Source: Aromatoleum petrolei (lineage in GTDB: Bacteria; Pseudomonadota; Gammaproteobacteria; Burkholderiales; Rhodocyclaceae). Taken from it: DNA of 64,000 nt. The position numbers were made by a program, and so were the translations under genes. The notes beneath the pieces are model-generated. The model was not told the DNA's origin. It was given only the letters and a program-made list of their open reading frames with translations, and searched no databases. Positions 55,091-63,727 of this stretch are shown here, in pieces (within the stretch, counting starts at the first letter, position 1; each line of letters opens with the position of its first letter). Where the stretch lies: assembly GCF_017894385.1 (NCBI RefSeq), contig NZ_CP059560.1:3162001-3226000 (forward strand), written 5' to 3'.

Positions 55091-55126
55091 GCACCCCTGA
55101 AGGCGTGTCGAATCCCTTCTGGGTGC
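55091..55126 (+). promoter_or_regulatory. Leader hairpin of the frd transcript
   Basis: GCACCC/GGGTGC (6 bp) and GAAGG/CCTTC (5 bp) form a two-part stem with an 11-base loop, ending 59 bases before the frdA ATG. It may affect translation or early termination. Confidence 0.45.
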
Positions 55127-55185
55127 AGCAGCGAACTTTTGGCGCCCGCGCCATTGCCGGGCCCACCCAATAAGGGGAAAGCGCC

Positions 55186-56988
55186 ATGGATGCCTGGAAG
55201 GCAGACGTCGCCATCGTCGGTGCGGGCGGAGCGGGCCTACGTGCCGCGATTGCGGCAGCCGAGGCCGCCCCGTCGCTGAAGGTCGCGCTGGTGTCCAAGG
55301 TCTTCCCGATGCGCAGCCACACCGTGGCGGCCGAGGGCGGATCGGCCGGCGTCGTGCAGGCCCACGACAGCCTCGAACACCATTTTCACGACACCGTCGC
55401 CGGCGGCGACTGGCTGTGCGAGCAGGACGTCGTCGAGGATTTCGTCGCCCGCTGCACCGAGGAGATGGTGCAGCTCGAGCACTGGGGCTGCCCGTGGAGC
55501 CGCAAGGCCGACGGTCACATCAACGTGCGCGCCTTCGGCGGCATGAAGATCGAGCGCACGTGGTTCGCTGCCGACAAGACCGGCTTCCACATGCTGCACA
55601 CGCTGTTCCAGACTTCGCTCAAGTACCCGTCGATCCGGCGCTTCGACGAGCATTTCTGCCTCGACTTGATCGTCGACGACGGGCGCGTGCAGGGGGTCGT
55701 CGTCGTCGACATCGCCTCGCGCCGCTTCACCCTCATCCAGGCCAATGCGGTGATCCTCGCCACCGGCGGCGCCGGGCGGGCGTTCCGCGAGAACACCAAC
55801 GGCGGAATCGTCACCGGCGACGGCATGGCGCTCGCGTATCGCCACGGCGTGCCGCTGCGCGACATGGAATTCGTCCAGTACCACCCCACCTGCATGCCGG
55901 GCACGGGCCTGCTGTTCACCGAGGCGTGCCGCGGCGAGGGCGGCTTCCTACTGAACCGGGACGGCTACCGCTACCTGCAGGACTACGGGCTCGGGCCGGC
56001 GGAGCCCACTCCGCGGAACAAGGCGATGGAGCTCGGCCCGCGCGACCGCCTCAGCCAGGCCTTCTGGTACGAACAGCAGAAGGGGCGCACGATAGACGGC
56101 CCGCACGGACCGGTCGTGCATCTGGACTTGCGTCACCTCGGTGAAGCCAAGCTGCGCGAGCGGCTGCCGCAGATCTACGAGCTCGCCGAGGAGTTCCTCG
56201 GCGTGGATCCGGCGCTGACGCCGATCCCGGTGCGCCCCGCCGTGCATTACACGATGGGCGGCATCCTCGTCGACGGCCGTTGTGCCGCGCCGCTGCCGGG
56301 GCTGTACGCGGCCGGCGAATGTTCCAGCGTCGGCATCCACGGCGCCAACCGCTTGGGCTCGAACTCGCTGGCCGAACTGTGCGTGTTCGGCAAGACCGCT
56401 GGGGTTGAGGCCGCTGTCTTCGCGAAATCGGTCGCAGCCGGTCCGACCGATGTGCTGCGGAAGCAGGCCGAGGCGTCGCAACAACGCGCGCTCGCTCTCG
56501 TCACCAACACTTCGGGCACCGAGCGCATCGCCACCCTGCGCAAGGAAATGGCGCAGAGCATGGAGGACGGTTGCGGCATCTACCGCGACGCGGGCAACAT
56601 GCAGGCGACCTGTGACAAGCTTGCCGAATTGCGCGAACGCTATCGTCGGGTGCGGGTCGAGGACAGGTCGAGCGTGTGGAACACCGACTGGTTGCTCGCC
56701 ATCGAGCTCGGCTACCAGCTCGAGGTCGCGCAGGCGATGGCGTGGTCTGCGCTCGAGCGGCGCGAGTCGCGCGGTGCACACCAGCGTCTCGACGGTTTCG
56801 GCGAGCGCGACGACGCGAACTTCCTCAAACACTCGCTGGCGTACCACGCCGGCGCCGACGCACCGCGGATCGGCTACGGCGACGTGAAAATCACCCGCCT
56901 GCCGCCGGGCACCCGCGCCTACGGCGCCGCCGGCGAGAAGGCGGAGCAGGAGCGGGCGGCGCTGCAGGGAGGGGCGAATCGTGTCTGA
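55186..56988 (+). CDS. frdA: Fumarate reductase flavoprotein subunit
   Basis: Catalytic subunit (600 aa) of quinol:fumarate reductase, on the cytoplasmic side. The FAD loop VGAGGAGLRAA is at 11-21, the His for covalent FAD is His45 (RSHTVAAEGG), and the substrate-site motifs HYTMGGI and GLHGANRLGSNS-like GIHGANRLGSNSLAE are present. It follows E. coli FrdA closely from end to end and is nearer to it than to SdhA (for example RFGGMKIERTWFAADKTG-like FGGMKIERTWFAADKTG). AAGGGGAAAGCGCC precedes the ATG. First gene of frdABCD, overlapping frdB by 8 bases. Confidence 0.93.
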   Translation: MDAWKADVAIVGAGGAGLRAAIAAAEAAPSLKVALVSKVFPMRSHTVAAEGGSAGVVQAHDSLEHHFHDTVAGGDWLCEQDVVEDFVARCTEEMVQLEHWGCPWSRKADGHINVRAFGGMKIERTWFAADKTGFHMLHTLFQTSLKYPSIRRFDEHFCLDLIVDDGRVQGVVVVDIASRRFTLIQANAVILATGGAGRAFRENTNGGIVTGDGMALAYRHGVPLRDMEFVQYHPTCMPGTGLLFTEACRGEGGFLLNRDGYRYLQDYGLGPAEPTPRNKAMELGPRDRLSQAFWYEQQKGRTIDGPHGPVVHLDLRHLGEAKLRERLPQIYELAEEFLGVDPALTPIPVRPAVHYTMGGILVDGRCAAPLPGLYAAGECSSVGIHGANRLGSNSLAELCVFGKTAGVEAAVFAKSVAAGPTDVLRKQAEASQQRALALVTNTSGTERIATLRKEMAQSMEDGCGIYRDAGNMQATCDKLAELRERYRRVRVEDRSSVWNTDWLLAIELGYQLEVAQAMAWSALERRESRGAHQRLDGFGERDDANFLKHSLAYHAGADAPRIGYGDVKITRLPPGTRAYGAAGEKAEQERAALQGGANRV

Positions 56989-57745
56989 ATCGCGCGGCAA
57001 CGGGAAGCTTATCCGCATCGAGGTCCTGCGCTACCGCCCCGAGCAGGACGAGGAGCCCTTCCTGCAGGGCTACGAGGTACCCTTCACCGACGACATGTCG
57101 GTGCTGCAGGGCCTGCAGTACATCAAGGACTGGCTCGACGGCACGCTGAGCTTCCGCTGGTCGTGCCGCATGGCGATCTGCGGCAGCTGCGGGATGATGA
57201 TAGACGGCGAGCCGCGCCTCGCGTGCAAGACCTTCCTGCGCGATTTCCCCGCCGGCAGCGTGCGCGTCGAGGCATTGGCGCACTTCCCGATTGAGCGTGA
57301 TCTCGTGATCCGGATGGACGACTTCCTCGCCAAGCTCGAAAGCATCAAGCCCTGGATCATCCCCAAGGAAGAACGGTCCCTCGCACAGGGCGAGTACCTG
57401 CAGACCCCCGCCCAACTCGATGTCTACGAGCAGTTCAGCTCCTGCATCAACTGCCTGCTGTGCTATGCCGCGTGTCCCCAGTACGGGCTCAATCCCGACT
57501 TCGTCGGGCCGGGCATCATGGCGCTGCTGCACCGCTACAACGCCGACTCGCGTGACGGCGCGGCCCCAGAGCGCATGGAGGTCGCGGGCTCGGAGGCGGG
57601 TGTCTTCAACTGTACCGCGGTCGGTTACTGCTCGGAGGTGTGCCCGAAGCACGTCGATCCGGCCAACGCCGTGAACCAGAACAAGACGCGTGCGGCTGGG
57701 GATTACTTCCTCAGACTTGTCACCCCCAAGGGAGGCGCCCGATGA
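56981..57745 (+). CDS. frdB: Fumarate reductase iron-sulfur subunit
   Basis: Electron-transfer subunit (254 aa) linking the membrane quinol site to FrdA. All three clusters are present: [2Fe-2S] Cys62, 67, 70 and 82; [4Fe-4S] Cys155, 158, 161 and 165 (CINCLLCYAACP); [3Fe-4S] Cys211, 217 and 221 (CTAVGYCSEVCPKHVDP). The GTG start overlaps frdA; GGGAGGGG lies 7 bases before it. The C-terminus overlaps frdC by ATGA. Confidence 0.95.
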   Translation: MSESRGNGKLIRIEVLRYRPEQDEEPFLQGYEVPFTDDMSVLQGLQYIKDWLDGTLSFRWSCRMAICGSCGMMIDGEPRLACKTFLRDFPAGSVRVEALAHFPIERDLVIRMDDFLAKLESIKPWIIPKEERSLAQGEYLQTPAQLDVYEQFSSCINCLLCYAACPQYGLNPDFVGPGIMALLHRYNADSRDGAAPERMEVAGSEAGVFNCTAVGYCSEVCPKHVDPANAVNQNKTRAAGDYFLRLVTPKGGAR

Positions 57746-58149
57746 ACACGTCCGATTCGCGCCGTCCCTACGTACGTCCGATGGCCGGGTGGTGGCGCCG
57801 CAACCCCTTCTTCGTCGAATACATGATCCACGAAGCGACCGCACTCTTCGTCGCCGCCTACGCCCTCGTGCTGCTGGTCGGCGTGATGCGCCTCGCGCAG
57901 GGGGAGGCGGCGTGGAACGGGTGGCTCGAGGCGCTGCGCAGTCCCGCGTCGGTCGCTTTCCACGCCGCGCTGCTGGCGGCCATCTCGTACCACTGCTGGA
58001 CGTGGTTCCGCATCATGCCCAGGACCATGCCGCCGCTGTTTGTGGGCGGCAAGCGCGTCGCCCCGGCGCTCATCACCGCCTGCGGCCTTGCGGCGGCGGT
58101 AGTCTGCAGCCTCGCGGTGCTGATCCTCGTCTGGGGGGCGACGCGATGA
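57742..58149 (+). CDS. frdC: Fumarate reductase membrane anchor subunit C
   Basis: A 135-residue membrane subunit with three helices. The start RPYVRPMAGWWRRNPFFVEYMIHEATA follows the E. coli FrdC pattern in pieces (PYVRPM, then the Glu in MIHEAT matching the quinone-site Glu29 region). Like E. coli FrdCD it shows no clear haem-ligand pair, so this would be a haem-free anchor. Coupled to frdB and frdD by 4-base overlaps. Confidence 0.88.
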   Translation: MNTSDSRRPYVRPMAGWWRRNPFFVEYMIHEATALFVAAYALVLLVGVMRLAQGEAAWNGWLEALRSPASVAFHAALLAAISYHCWTWFRIMPRTMPPLFVGGKRVAPALITACGLAAAVVCSLAVLILVWGATR

Positions 58150-58514
58150 AGCCGATCTCCAGGCGTTCCCATGCGCCGATCTTCTGGGGGCTGTTCGGCG
58201 CGGGCGGCATGCTGGCGGCGCTCTTCGGTCCGGTGCTCGTGTTCATCACCGGAATCGCCGTTCCGCTGGGATTCATCGTGCCCGCGGACGCGATGAGCTG
58301 GCCGCGCATGCAGGCTTTCGCACAGCACTGGGCGGGCAAGGGCGTGCTGTTCATCGTGATCGCGCTGTTCATGTGGCACGCCATGCATCGCATCCTCCAC
58401 AGCCTGCACGACCTTGGCGTGCATGCCGGATTCGCCCTGAAGGTTGCCTGCTATGGCCTTGCCTTGCTCGCAACCATGGTAACTGCATGGCTATTGATGG
58501 CGTCAGGATTCTGA
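58146..58514 (+). CDS. frdD: Fumarate reductase membrane anchor subunit D
   Basis: A 122-residue membrane subunit with three helices. RRSHAPIFWGLFGAGGM and HAMHRILHSLHDLGVH correspond to the E. coli FrdD landmarks. With FrdC it anchors FrdAB and forms the quinol site. It overlaps frdC by ATGA. 119 bases with three hairpins separate it from the next gene. Confidence 0.88.
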   Translation: MKPISRRSHAPIFWGLFGAGGMLAALFGPVLVFITGIAVPLGFIVPADAMSWPRMQAFAQHWAGKGVLFIVIALFMWHAMHRILHSLHDLGVHAGFALKVACYGLALLATMVTAWLLMASGF

Positions 58515-58519
58515 GCGGA

Positions 58520-58601
58520 CCCTCCGAAGGGAGGGGACTGGAGCATGTCTTCGCACTGCGCGGGCCTTGGCCCGCAATCGCGTTGGACCCGATTCGTCGG
58601 G
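58520..58601 (+). repeat. Three consecutive hairpins between frdD and the cytochrome gene
   Basis: Stems: CCCTCC/GGGAGG with a GAA loop (58520-58534); GCGGGC/GCCCGC with a CTTG loop (58560-58575); CCCGA/TCGGG with a UUCG tetraloop (58588-58601). No T-tract follows. They may stabilise or process the transcript or act as a weak terminator. Confidence 0.55.
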
Positions 58602-58633
58602 CCTTCATGTCATAGCGAAAAAGGGGAACACAA

Positions 58634-59935
58634 ATGAAGAAAACGGCATTGTTCGTGAGTTTGGCGCTTCTGGGCATTGGTGCGGCGCAGGCCGCCGATC
58701 CAGCAAAGATCAACTGGGGCAAGATTCCGGCGGTGACGGTGCCACTGTTCTTCCCCGGCCAGTCGTCCTACGAATGGCTGCGCAGCGAGGAGCACAAGGG
58801 GGCAGTCAAGGAGGTCAAGCGCGGCGATTCCTGCACCTCCTGTCACGATGAGGAGGATGCCGAGAAGGACATCGGCGAGAAACTGGTCAAGGGCGGTCGC
58901 CTCGAGCCGCATCCGGTCAAAGGCAAGTCCGGCTACAAGGCCCTCAAGGTGCAGGCCGCGTACGACGCGAAGAACGCTTATCTGCGCTTCCAGTGGCACA
59001 CCGACAACGCCTATCCGGGCACCGAGCATCAGTACCTGCGCTTCGACGGCAAGGAGTGGAAGGTGTTCGGCTACCCGAAGCTCGACAAGCCGGTGCAGGA
59101 CGGGGTGGAGATGCCCCTGTATGAGGACCGCATGTCGGTCATGATCGACGATGGCAAGGTGCCGGGCTTCGCCAACCAGGGCTGCTGGCTCACCTGCCAC
59201 AACGGCCAGCGCGACATGCCGAAGCAGTTCACCAAGGATGAGGCCGCCAACAACGCGTTGTTGCAGGCGATCAAGAAGCGCGACGTGCGCAAGTACCTGC
59301 CCGACACGCGCACCGATCCGTCCGACTGGAAGACCGGCAAGAGTGTCGAGGACATCGCCAAAATAAAGGCGGCAGGCGGCTTCGTCGACCTGATCCAGTG
59401 GCGTGCGCACCGCAGCAATCCGGTCGGCATGACCGACGACGGCTATGTGCTGGAATTCCGCCTCAGCGATTCCGGCAAGGACATGTTCGGCGGCAATGCG
59501 GATGCGAAGACGCATCAACCGAAGTTCATGTGGGACGCGAGCAAGGTCGGCTACAAGTCGATCACCGTAGACCAGCTACGCAATGGCAACCACTTCCTGA
59601 TTCGGGAACAGAACGCCGTGCCCTTCGATCCGAACGCTGGCTGGAAGGAAGGCGACATGATTCCCGACTACGTCGTGAGCCGCGCCGACGCCAAGGGTTC
59701 GGCCGCCGACAACAACGCCATCGCGAGCTGGAAGGACGGCGTGTGGACGGTCGTCATGATTCGTCCGCTCGGCCTTGCCAATGACGATGACAAAGCCCTT
59801 AAAGCCGGCGGTGTATACAACGTCGGGTTTGCCGTGCATGATGACAACATCACCACGCGCGGCCATCAGGTGTCCTTTGTCAAGACGATCGGTTTCGGGG
59901 CGAAGGCCGACATCAAAGCCGTGAAGCTGCCGTAA
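58634..59935 (+). CDS. Periplasmic c-type cytochrome with ethylbenzene-dehydrogenase-type haem domain
   Basis: A 433-residue exported protein (signal peptide 1-20, AQA). One normal haem c site, CTSCH, is at 67-71; a second, CWLTCH at 184-189, has an extra residue (CXXXCH). Most of the mature part, with LRFQWHTDNAYPG, MSVMIDDGKVPGF and MIRPLGLANDDDK, has the pattern of the EB_dh (ethylbenzene dehydrogenase gamma-like) domain, which in the known enzyme binds haem b through Met and Lys. It could pass electrons in the periplasm between membrane cytochromes and a soluble partner. It lies between frdABCD and the multihaem cytochrome. No molybdoenzyme alpha/beta subunit is present, so it is not simply a dehydrogenase gamma subunit. 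Confidence 0.8.
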   Translation: MKKTALFVSLALLGIGAAQAADPAKINWGKIPAVTVPLFFPGQSSYEWLRSEEHKGAVKEVKRGDSCTSCHDEEDAEKDIGEKLVKGGRLEPHPVKGKSGYKALKVQAAYDAKNAYLRFQWHTDNAYPGTEHQYLRFDGKEWKVFGYPKLDKPVQDGVEMPLYEDRMSVMIDDGKVPGFANQGCWLTCHNGQRDMPKQFTKDEAANNALLQAIKKRDVRKYLPDTRTDPSDWKTGKSVEDIAKIKAAGGFVDLIQWRAHRSNPVGMTDDGYVLEFRLSDSGKDMFGGNADAKTHQPKFMWDASKVGYKSITVDQLRNGNHFLIREQNAVPFDPNAGWKEGDMIPDYVVSRADAKGSAADNNAIASWKDGVWTVVMIRPLGLANDDDKALKAGGVYNVGFAVHDDNITTRGHQVSFVKTIGFGAKADIKAVKLP

Positions 59936-59992
59936 GGCGGCACGGGGAGCGGGATCCGGCAAGTCCGGGTTCCGCGATCGCTTGCGATGTAC

Positions 59993-60017
59993 AACGCCGC
60001 GCCTGTCGCGGCGTTTT
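59993..60017 (+). terminator. Terminator or attenuator between the two cytochrome genes
   Basis: AACGCCGCG (59993-60001) pairs with CGCGGCGTT (60007-60015) over a 5-base loop and continues into TTTTC. It sits 25 bases before the next ATG, so it may lower read-through into the multihaem gene. Confidence 0.6.
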
Positions 60018-60042
60018 CACGGACCCTTGCGGACGCTCGACC

Positions 60043-62046
60043 ATGCGACTGAACCGTTTCGATCTACGCGCGGCTGTGGCCGCCGTCCTGGTTTCACTAC
60101 TCGCCGGCGTCGTCGGAACATCGCAGGCTGCACCGCCTGAGCTCGACAACCAGAAATGCCTGAGCTGCCATGCTGCCGGCAAGATGGCGATCGCGGTTCC
60201 CGGTGCCGACGGCGAGTCGCGTGAACTGCACACGGTGCCGCCCGATGCATTTGCGCAAGGTGTGCACGCGAAGATGGACTGCGTCGCGTGTCACGTGGAC
60301 ATTACCGACAATGCCGAGACGGATCATGCCCATCGCCGGGATCCGGCGCGGAAGGCCAAGGACTGCGCGGCCTGCCACGAGGAGATGTGGGAGCGCGCCA
60401 AGCAGGACGGGACGGCGAAGGACAGGTCGCGCCTCGGTGTGGTTGCCGACAACATCGCTGCGTACAAAGAGTCCTTCCACGCGCGCAAGAACGCCGACGA
60501 TCCCACACGTCCGAACGCCAGCTGTGACGAATGTCACAGCAGCCATGGTTTCAATGTCCCGCCCAAGGACTCGCCGCAGCACGCCGAGTGGCGCCTGGGG
60601 GTGCCCGAGACCTGTGGCAAGAGTTGCCACGAGGAATCGCTCGAAACCTTCACGGAGTCGATCCACGGTGAGGCGATTTTCCAGAAGAAGGACGCGAAGG
60701 CTGCCGTGTGCAGCGACTGCCACAGCGCACATGCGGTCGGCAATACCTCGCTCGCTCCGTTCAAGCTGGCGGTGACAGCCGAGTGCGGCAACTGCCACGA
60801 GGAGAACTTCAAGTCCTACAAGGCCACCTACCACGGTCAGATCAACACGCTGGGCTACGCTTACACCGCCAAGTGTTTCGACTGCCACGGCAGTCACGAC
60901 GTGCTGGCGGTGAAAAACCCGGACTCCAAGGTGCATCCGGACAACCGGATGAAGACCTGCAAGGAGTGTCACAACGGCAAGAAGGATCTGCCCGAGGCGC
61001 CACCCGGTTTCGCCAGCTTCCAGCCTCATGGCCATACGGGCGATTTCGATCGCTATCCGCAGATGTGGCTTGCCAACCAGCTGATGGTGCAGCTGTTGAT
61101 CGGGACCTTCGGCTTCTTCTGGCTGCACACGCTGCTGTGGTTCTGGCGCGAACTGCGTGACCGCCAGCAGGGCAAGGTGCGCCCGCACGTCCGCGCCGAC
61201 GCGCCGGGCCTCGCCGGCGACAGGCTCGCGGGCAAGCACTTCCGCCGCTTCTCCGCGACCTGGCGCATCGCCCACCTCAGCTTCGCGCTGAGCCTGATGA
61301 TCCTGACGCTTACTGGCATCCCGCTGTTCTATCCTGACGCGCCCTGGGCGGCGCCGCTGATGAAGGCACTGGGTGGTCCGCAGGTCGCCGGGACGGTCCA
61401 CCGCGTCAATGCGGTGATCTTCGCGAGCGTGTTCTTCTGGCACCTCGCGTACGTGGCGGTGAAACTCGCGCGCAACTGGAAGGACTTCCGCATCTTCGGC
61501 CCCACCTCGCTGGTGCCGGGGTTGCAGGACGGCAAGGACTTCATCGCGATGCTGAGGTGGTTCTTCGGCAAGGGCGAGCGTCCCGTGTTCGACCGCTGGA
61601 CCTACTGGGAGAAGTTCGACTACTGGGCGCCGTTCTGGGGGGTGACCATCATCGGCGTGAGCGGCTTGCTGATGTGGGCCTCGACGCTCACGGCCACCTT
61701 CCTGCCCGGCTGGGTGTTCAACGTCGCGGCGATCTTCCACAGCGAGGAAGCCTTCCTGGCGGTGGTGTTCCTGTTCACCGTGCATTTCTTCAACAACCAC
61801 TTCCGCCCCGACAAGTTTCCGCTGGAGGTCGTGATGTTCACGGGCTCGATGCCGATCGCGGAATATCGCCGCGAGCACGCGCTCGAGTACGAGCGCCTGA
61901 TGAAGAGCGGGGAGCTGGAGAAGTACATCGTCGATGCGCCGTCGCAGCCGATGGCGCTGGGGTCGAGGATCCTCGGCTTCACGCTGATCGTGGCCGGGCT
62001 GACGCTGCTGACGCTGGTCGCGATCGGCTTCTTCAGTTCGCACTGA
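60043..62046 (+). CDS. Nine-haem cytochrome c fused to a cytochrome b561-like membrane domain
   Basis: A 667-residue protein: signal peptide (1-30), a periplasmic region with eight CXXCH sites (39-43, 80-84, 108-112, 161-165, 223-227, 248-252, 278-282, 306-310) and one CXXXCH (CGKSCH, 191-196), then from about 343 a cytochrome b part with six hydrophobic helices. Histidines in the helices (RIAHLSFALS, TVHRVNAVIF, FFWHLAYVAV, FTVHFFNNHF) could hold two haems b. The two parts resemble the c3-type multihaem and the thiosulfate-reductase/formate-dehydrogenase cytochrome b families, fused. It would move electrons between the quinone pool and periplasmic partners, such as the preceding cytochrome. 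Direction and acceptor are unknown. Confidence 0.85.
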   Translation: MRLNRFDLRAAVAAVLVSLLAGVVGTSQAAPPELDNQKCLSCHAAGKMAIAVPGADGESRELHTVPPDAFAQGVHAKMDCVACHVDITDNAETDHAHRRDPARKAKDCAACHEEMWERAKQDGTAKDRSRLGVVADNIAAYKESFHARKNADDPTRPNASCDECHSSHGFNVPPKDSPQHAEWRLGVPETCGKSCHEESLETFTESIHGEAIFQKKDAKAAVCSDCHSAHAVGNTSLAPFKLAVTAECGNCHEENFKSYKATYHGQINTLGYAYTAKCFDCHGSHDVLAVKNPDSKVHPDNRMKTCKECHNGKKDLPEAPPGFASFQPHGHTGDFDRYPQMWLANQLMVQLLIGTFGFFWLHTLLWFWRELRDRQQGKVRPHVRADAPGLAGDRLAGKHFRRFSATWRIAHLSFALSLMILTLTGIPLFYPDAPWAAPLMKALGGPQVAGTVHRVNAVIFASVFFWHLAYVAVKLARNWKDFRIFGPTSLVPGLQDGKDFIAMLRWFFGKGERPVFDRWTYWEKFDYWAPFWGVTIIGVSGLLMWASTLTATFLPGWVFNVAAIFHSEEAFLAVVFLFTVHFFNNHFRPDKFPLEVVMFTGSMPIAEYRREHALEYERLMKSGELEKYIVDAPSQPMALGSRILGFTLIVAGLTLLTLVAIGFFSSH

Positions 62047-62059
62047 CAGCCAGAAAGCA

Positions 62060-62085
62060 AACAGGGCCGGATGTCCGGCCCTGTT
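62060..62085. terminator. Bidirectional terminator after the multihaem cytochrome gene
   Basis: AACAGGGCCGG (62060-62070) pairs perfectly with CCGGCCCTGTT (62075-62085) over ATGT. It serves the plus-strand cytochrome gene and the convergent yebC. Confidence 0.75.
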
Positions 62086-62117
62086 TCCTTGGTGCGCCGC
62101 GGCGCCACGGGAGGGGC

Positions 62118-62846
62118 TTATTCCTCGTCGATCACCGCCGACGTGTACACGTTCTGCACGTCGTCGAGCGAATCGAGCGCGTCGAGCAGCTTCTGCATGC
62201 GCACCGCATCGTCACCTTCGAGTTCGGTCTCGTTCAGCGGCTTCATCGTCACTTCGCCGAACTCGGCCTTGAAGCCTGCCTTCTCGAGAGCTTCCTTCAC
62301 GGTGGAGAATTCGTACGGGGCGGTGACGACTTCGATCGAGCCGTCGTCGTTGGGAATGACGTCCTCGGCGCCGGCCTCCAGGGCGGCCTCCATCAGTGCA
62401 TCCTCGCTCGTGCCCGGGGCGAACATCAGCTGGCCGCAGTGCTTGAACTGGAACGCGACGCAGCCGTCGGTGCCCATGTTGCCGCCGTACTTCGAGAAGG
62501 CATGGCGTACGTCGGCGACCGTGCGGGTCTTGTTGTCGGTGAGGCAGTCGACCATCACCGCGGCGCCGGCGATGCCGTAGCCTTCATAGCGCACTTCCTC
62601 GTAGCTCACGCCCTCGAGTTCGCCGGTGCCGCGCTTGATCGCGCGGTCGATGTTCTCGCCCGGCATGTTCTGCGTCTTCGCGTTATCGACGGCGAGGCGC
62701 AGGCGCGGGTTGAAGTTCGGGTCGCCCCCGCCCATGCGCGCGGCGACGGTGATTTCCTTGATCAGCTTGGTGAAGACCTTGCCCCGCTTCGCGTCCTGAC
62801 GGCCCTTGCGGTGCTGGATGTTGGCCCATTTGGAATGACCAGCCAT
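62118..62846 (-). CDS. yebC: YebC/PmpR-family protein
   Basis: A 242-residue protein with the invariant start [18 protein letters not shown] and the three-domain TACO1/YebC layout. It has long been called a transcriptional regulator; recent work ties some members to ribosome function at difficult sequences. Cytoplasmic. It is not in its frequent ruvC-linked place: ruvC is 14 kb away. Single gene with its own promoter. Confidence 0.94.
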   Translation of the reverse strand: MAGHSKWANIQHRKGRQDAKRGKVFTKLIKEITVAARMGGGDPNFNPRLRLAVDNAKTQNMPGENIDRAIKRGTGELEGVSYEEVRYEGYGIAGAAVMVDCLTDNKTRTVADVRHAFSKYGGNMGTDGCVAFQFKHCGQLMFAPGTSEDALMEAALEAGAEDVIPNDDGSIEVVTAPYEFSTVKEALEKAGFKAEFGEVTMKPLNETELEGDDAVRMQKLLDALDSLDDVQNVYTSAVIDEE

Positions 62847-62896
62847 AAAAAACCTCGAATCCTGCCGGGTGGCGTTGAATGAACAGAACCGCGCGC

Positions 62897-62925
62897 ATTA
62901 TACCCGCGCACCGCACACGTCTTCA
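62897..62925 (-). promoter_or_regulatory. Promoter of yebC
   Basis: On the minus strand, TATAAT (62902-62897) is a perfect -10 box and TGAAGA (62925-62920) a weak -35, 17 bases apart. The leader to the ATG would be about 45 bases. Confidence 0.55.
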
Positions 62926-63027
62926 CGGGCGTGATCCGTGCCGAAGCCGGTCGGCTCTGGTAGATTCCTGTCATCATTTTTCGACATCCCTTGCCGGAAG
63001 GCCGGCTTGGTGGGAATGGGAGGCACG

Positions 63028-63663
63028 ATGCGGCGGAAGCTCATGCTGGGCGCGGTAATCGCGCAGCTGTGCGTGGCGGGAGGGGCGTTTGCCGAGGAAC
63101 AGACGAGCTACCACGGTTGCACCGATTCCGCCGGCCGCGCAGTGGCCGCGGTGAGCGATCCGGCGCTCGATCAGGTGGTCGCGAGTCTTTCCGGCGCCGC
63201 GCCCGCGATCCGCTACAACGAGGCAGTCCTGCCGCGCCTGACGCCCGAGTCGCGATTGTTCCTGTTTGCACACGAGTGTGCCCGCCACAACCTCGGCCTG
63301 CCGCTCGACGGCAACCGGACCGAGGGCGACGCGCGGCGCGCAGACTGTCATGGTCTCGAGTCGCTGCTGCGCTCGGGGCTGCTTGACGCGGGGCGCATTG
63401 ACGCGCTCGAACGCGAGCTACAGTTCTCTGCCGAGGAGTGGGAGCGCGTACCGGGGCCGCCACGGACGGTCACGCTGCGCACCTGCGCGACGCTGAATGC
63501 AGTTGAGCACCTGCTCACGCGGCCGACGCGGGCCAAGCCCGAATGGAATGCCTGCGTACGCGGGTGCGGGGAGCGGCTATGGTCCTGTGCTCCGCACAAC
63601 GTCGCGTGCGAGGACGCCTACGACCGCTGCGTGAGCCTGTGTGATTTCCGTTCCCCGCCGTGA
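63028..63663 (+). CDS. Cys-rich exported protein of unknown function
   Basis: Not recognised. A 211-residue product with a signal peptide (1-22, AFA) and ten cysteines in the mature part (31, 84, 107, 153, 176, 180, 187, 194, 201, 205), enough for five disulfides. The segment [16 protein letters not shown] (77-92) followed by EGDARRADC (99-107) recalls zinc-peptidase sites, but the spacing His82-Glu83-x3-His87 is one residue longer than HEXXH, so activity is doubtful. GGGAGG lies 4 bases before the ATG. It precedes the HerA-like gene by 64 bases. Confidence 0.7.
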   Translation: MRRKLMLGAVIAQLCVAGGAFAEEQTSYHGCTDSAGRAVAAVSDPALDQVVASLSGAAPAIRYNEAVLPRLTPESRLFLFAHECARHNLGLPLDGNRTEGDARRADCHGLESLLRSGLLDAGRIDALERELQFSAEEWERVPGPPRTVTLRTCATLNAVEHLLTRPTRAKPEWNACVRGCGERLWSCAPHNVACEDAYDRCVSLCDFRSPP

Positions 63664-63727
63664 CGGACGTCCGCTTGGCCACTGGTACACTGAATCCGCC
63701 ACAAACGAACAAGAGAGGCATTTCGAA

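Larger units (their letters stand above)
54855..55185. other. Regulatory region between the EamA gene and frdA
   Basis: No gene in these 331 bases. On the frd side it holds an interrupted palindrome (55034-55061), a TATATATAAG box (55063-55072) and a leader hairpin (55091-55126). A direct repeat of GCATAT (54965 and 54974) is also present. I found no good FNR box. Confidence 0.7.

Noticed and set aside
54855..55185. FNR/CRP-type box before frdA
   Set aside because: The only TTGAT near 54920 lacks the ATCAA partner at the right spacing.
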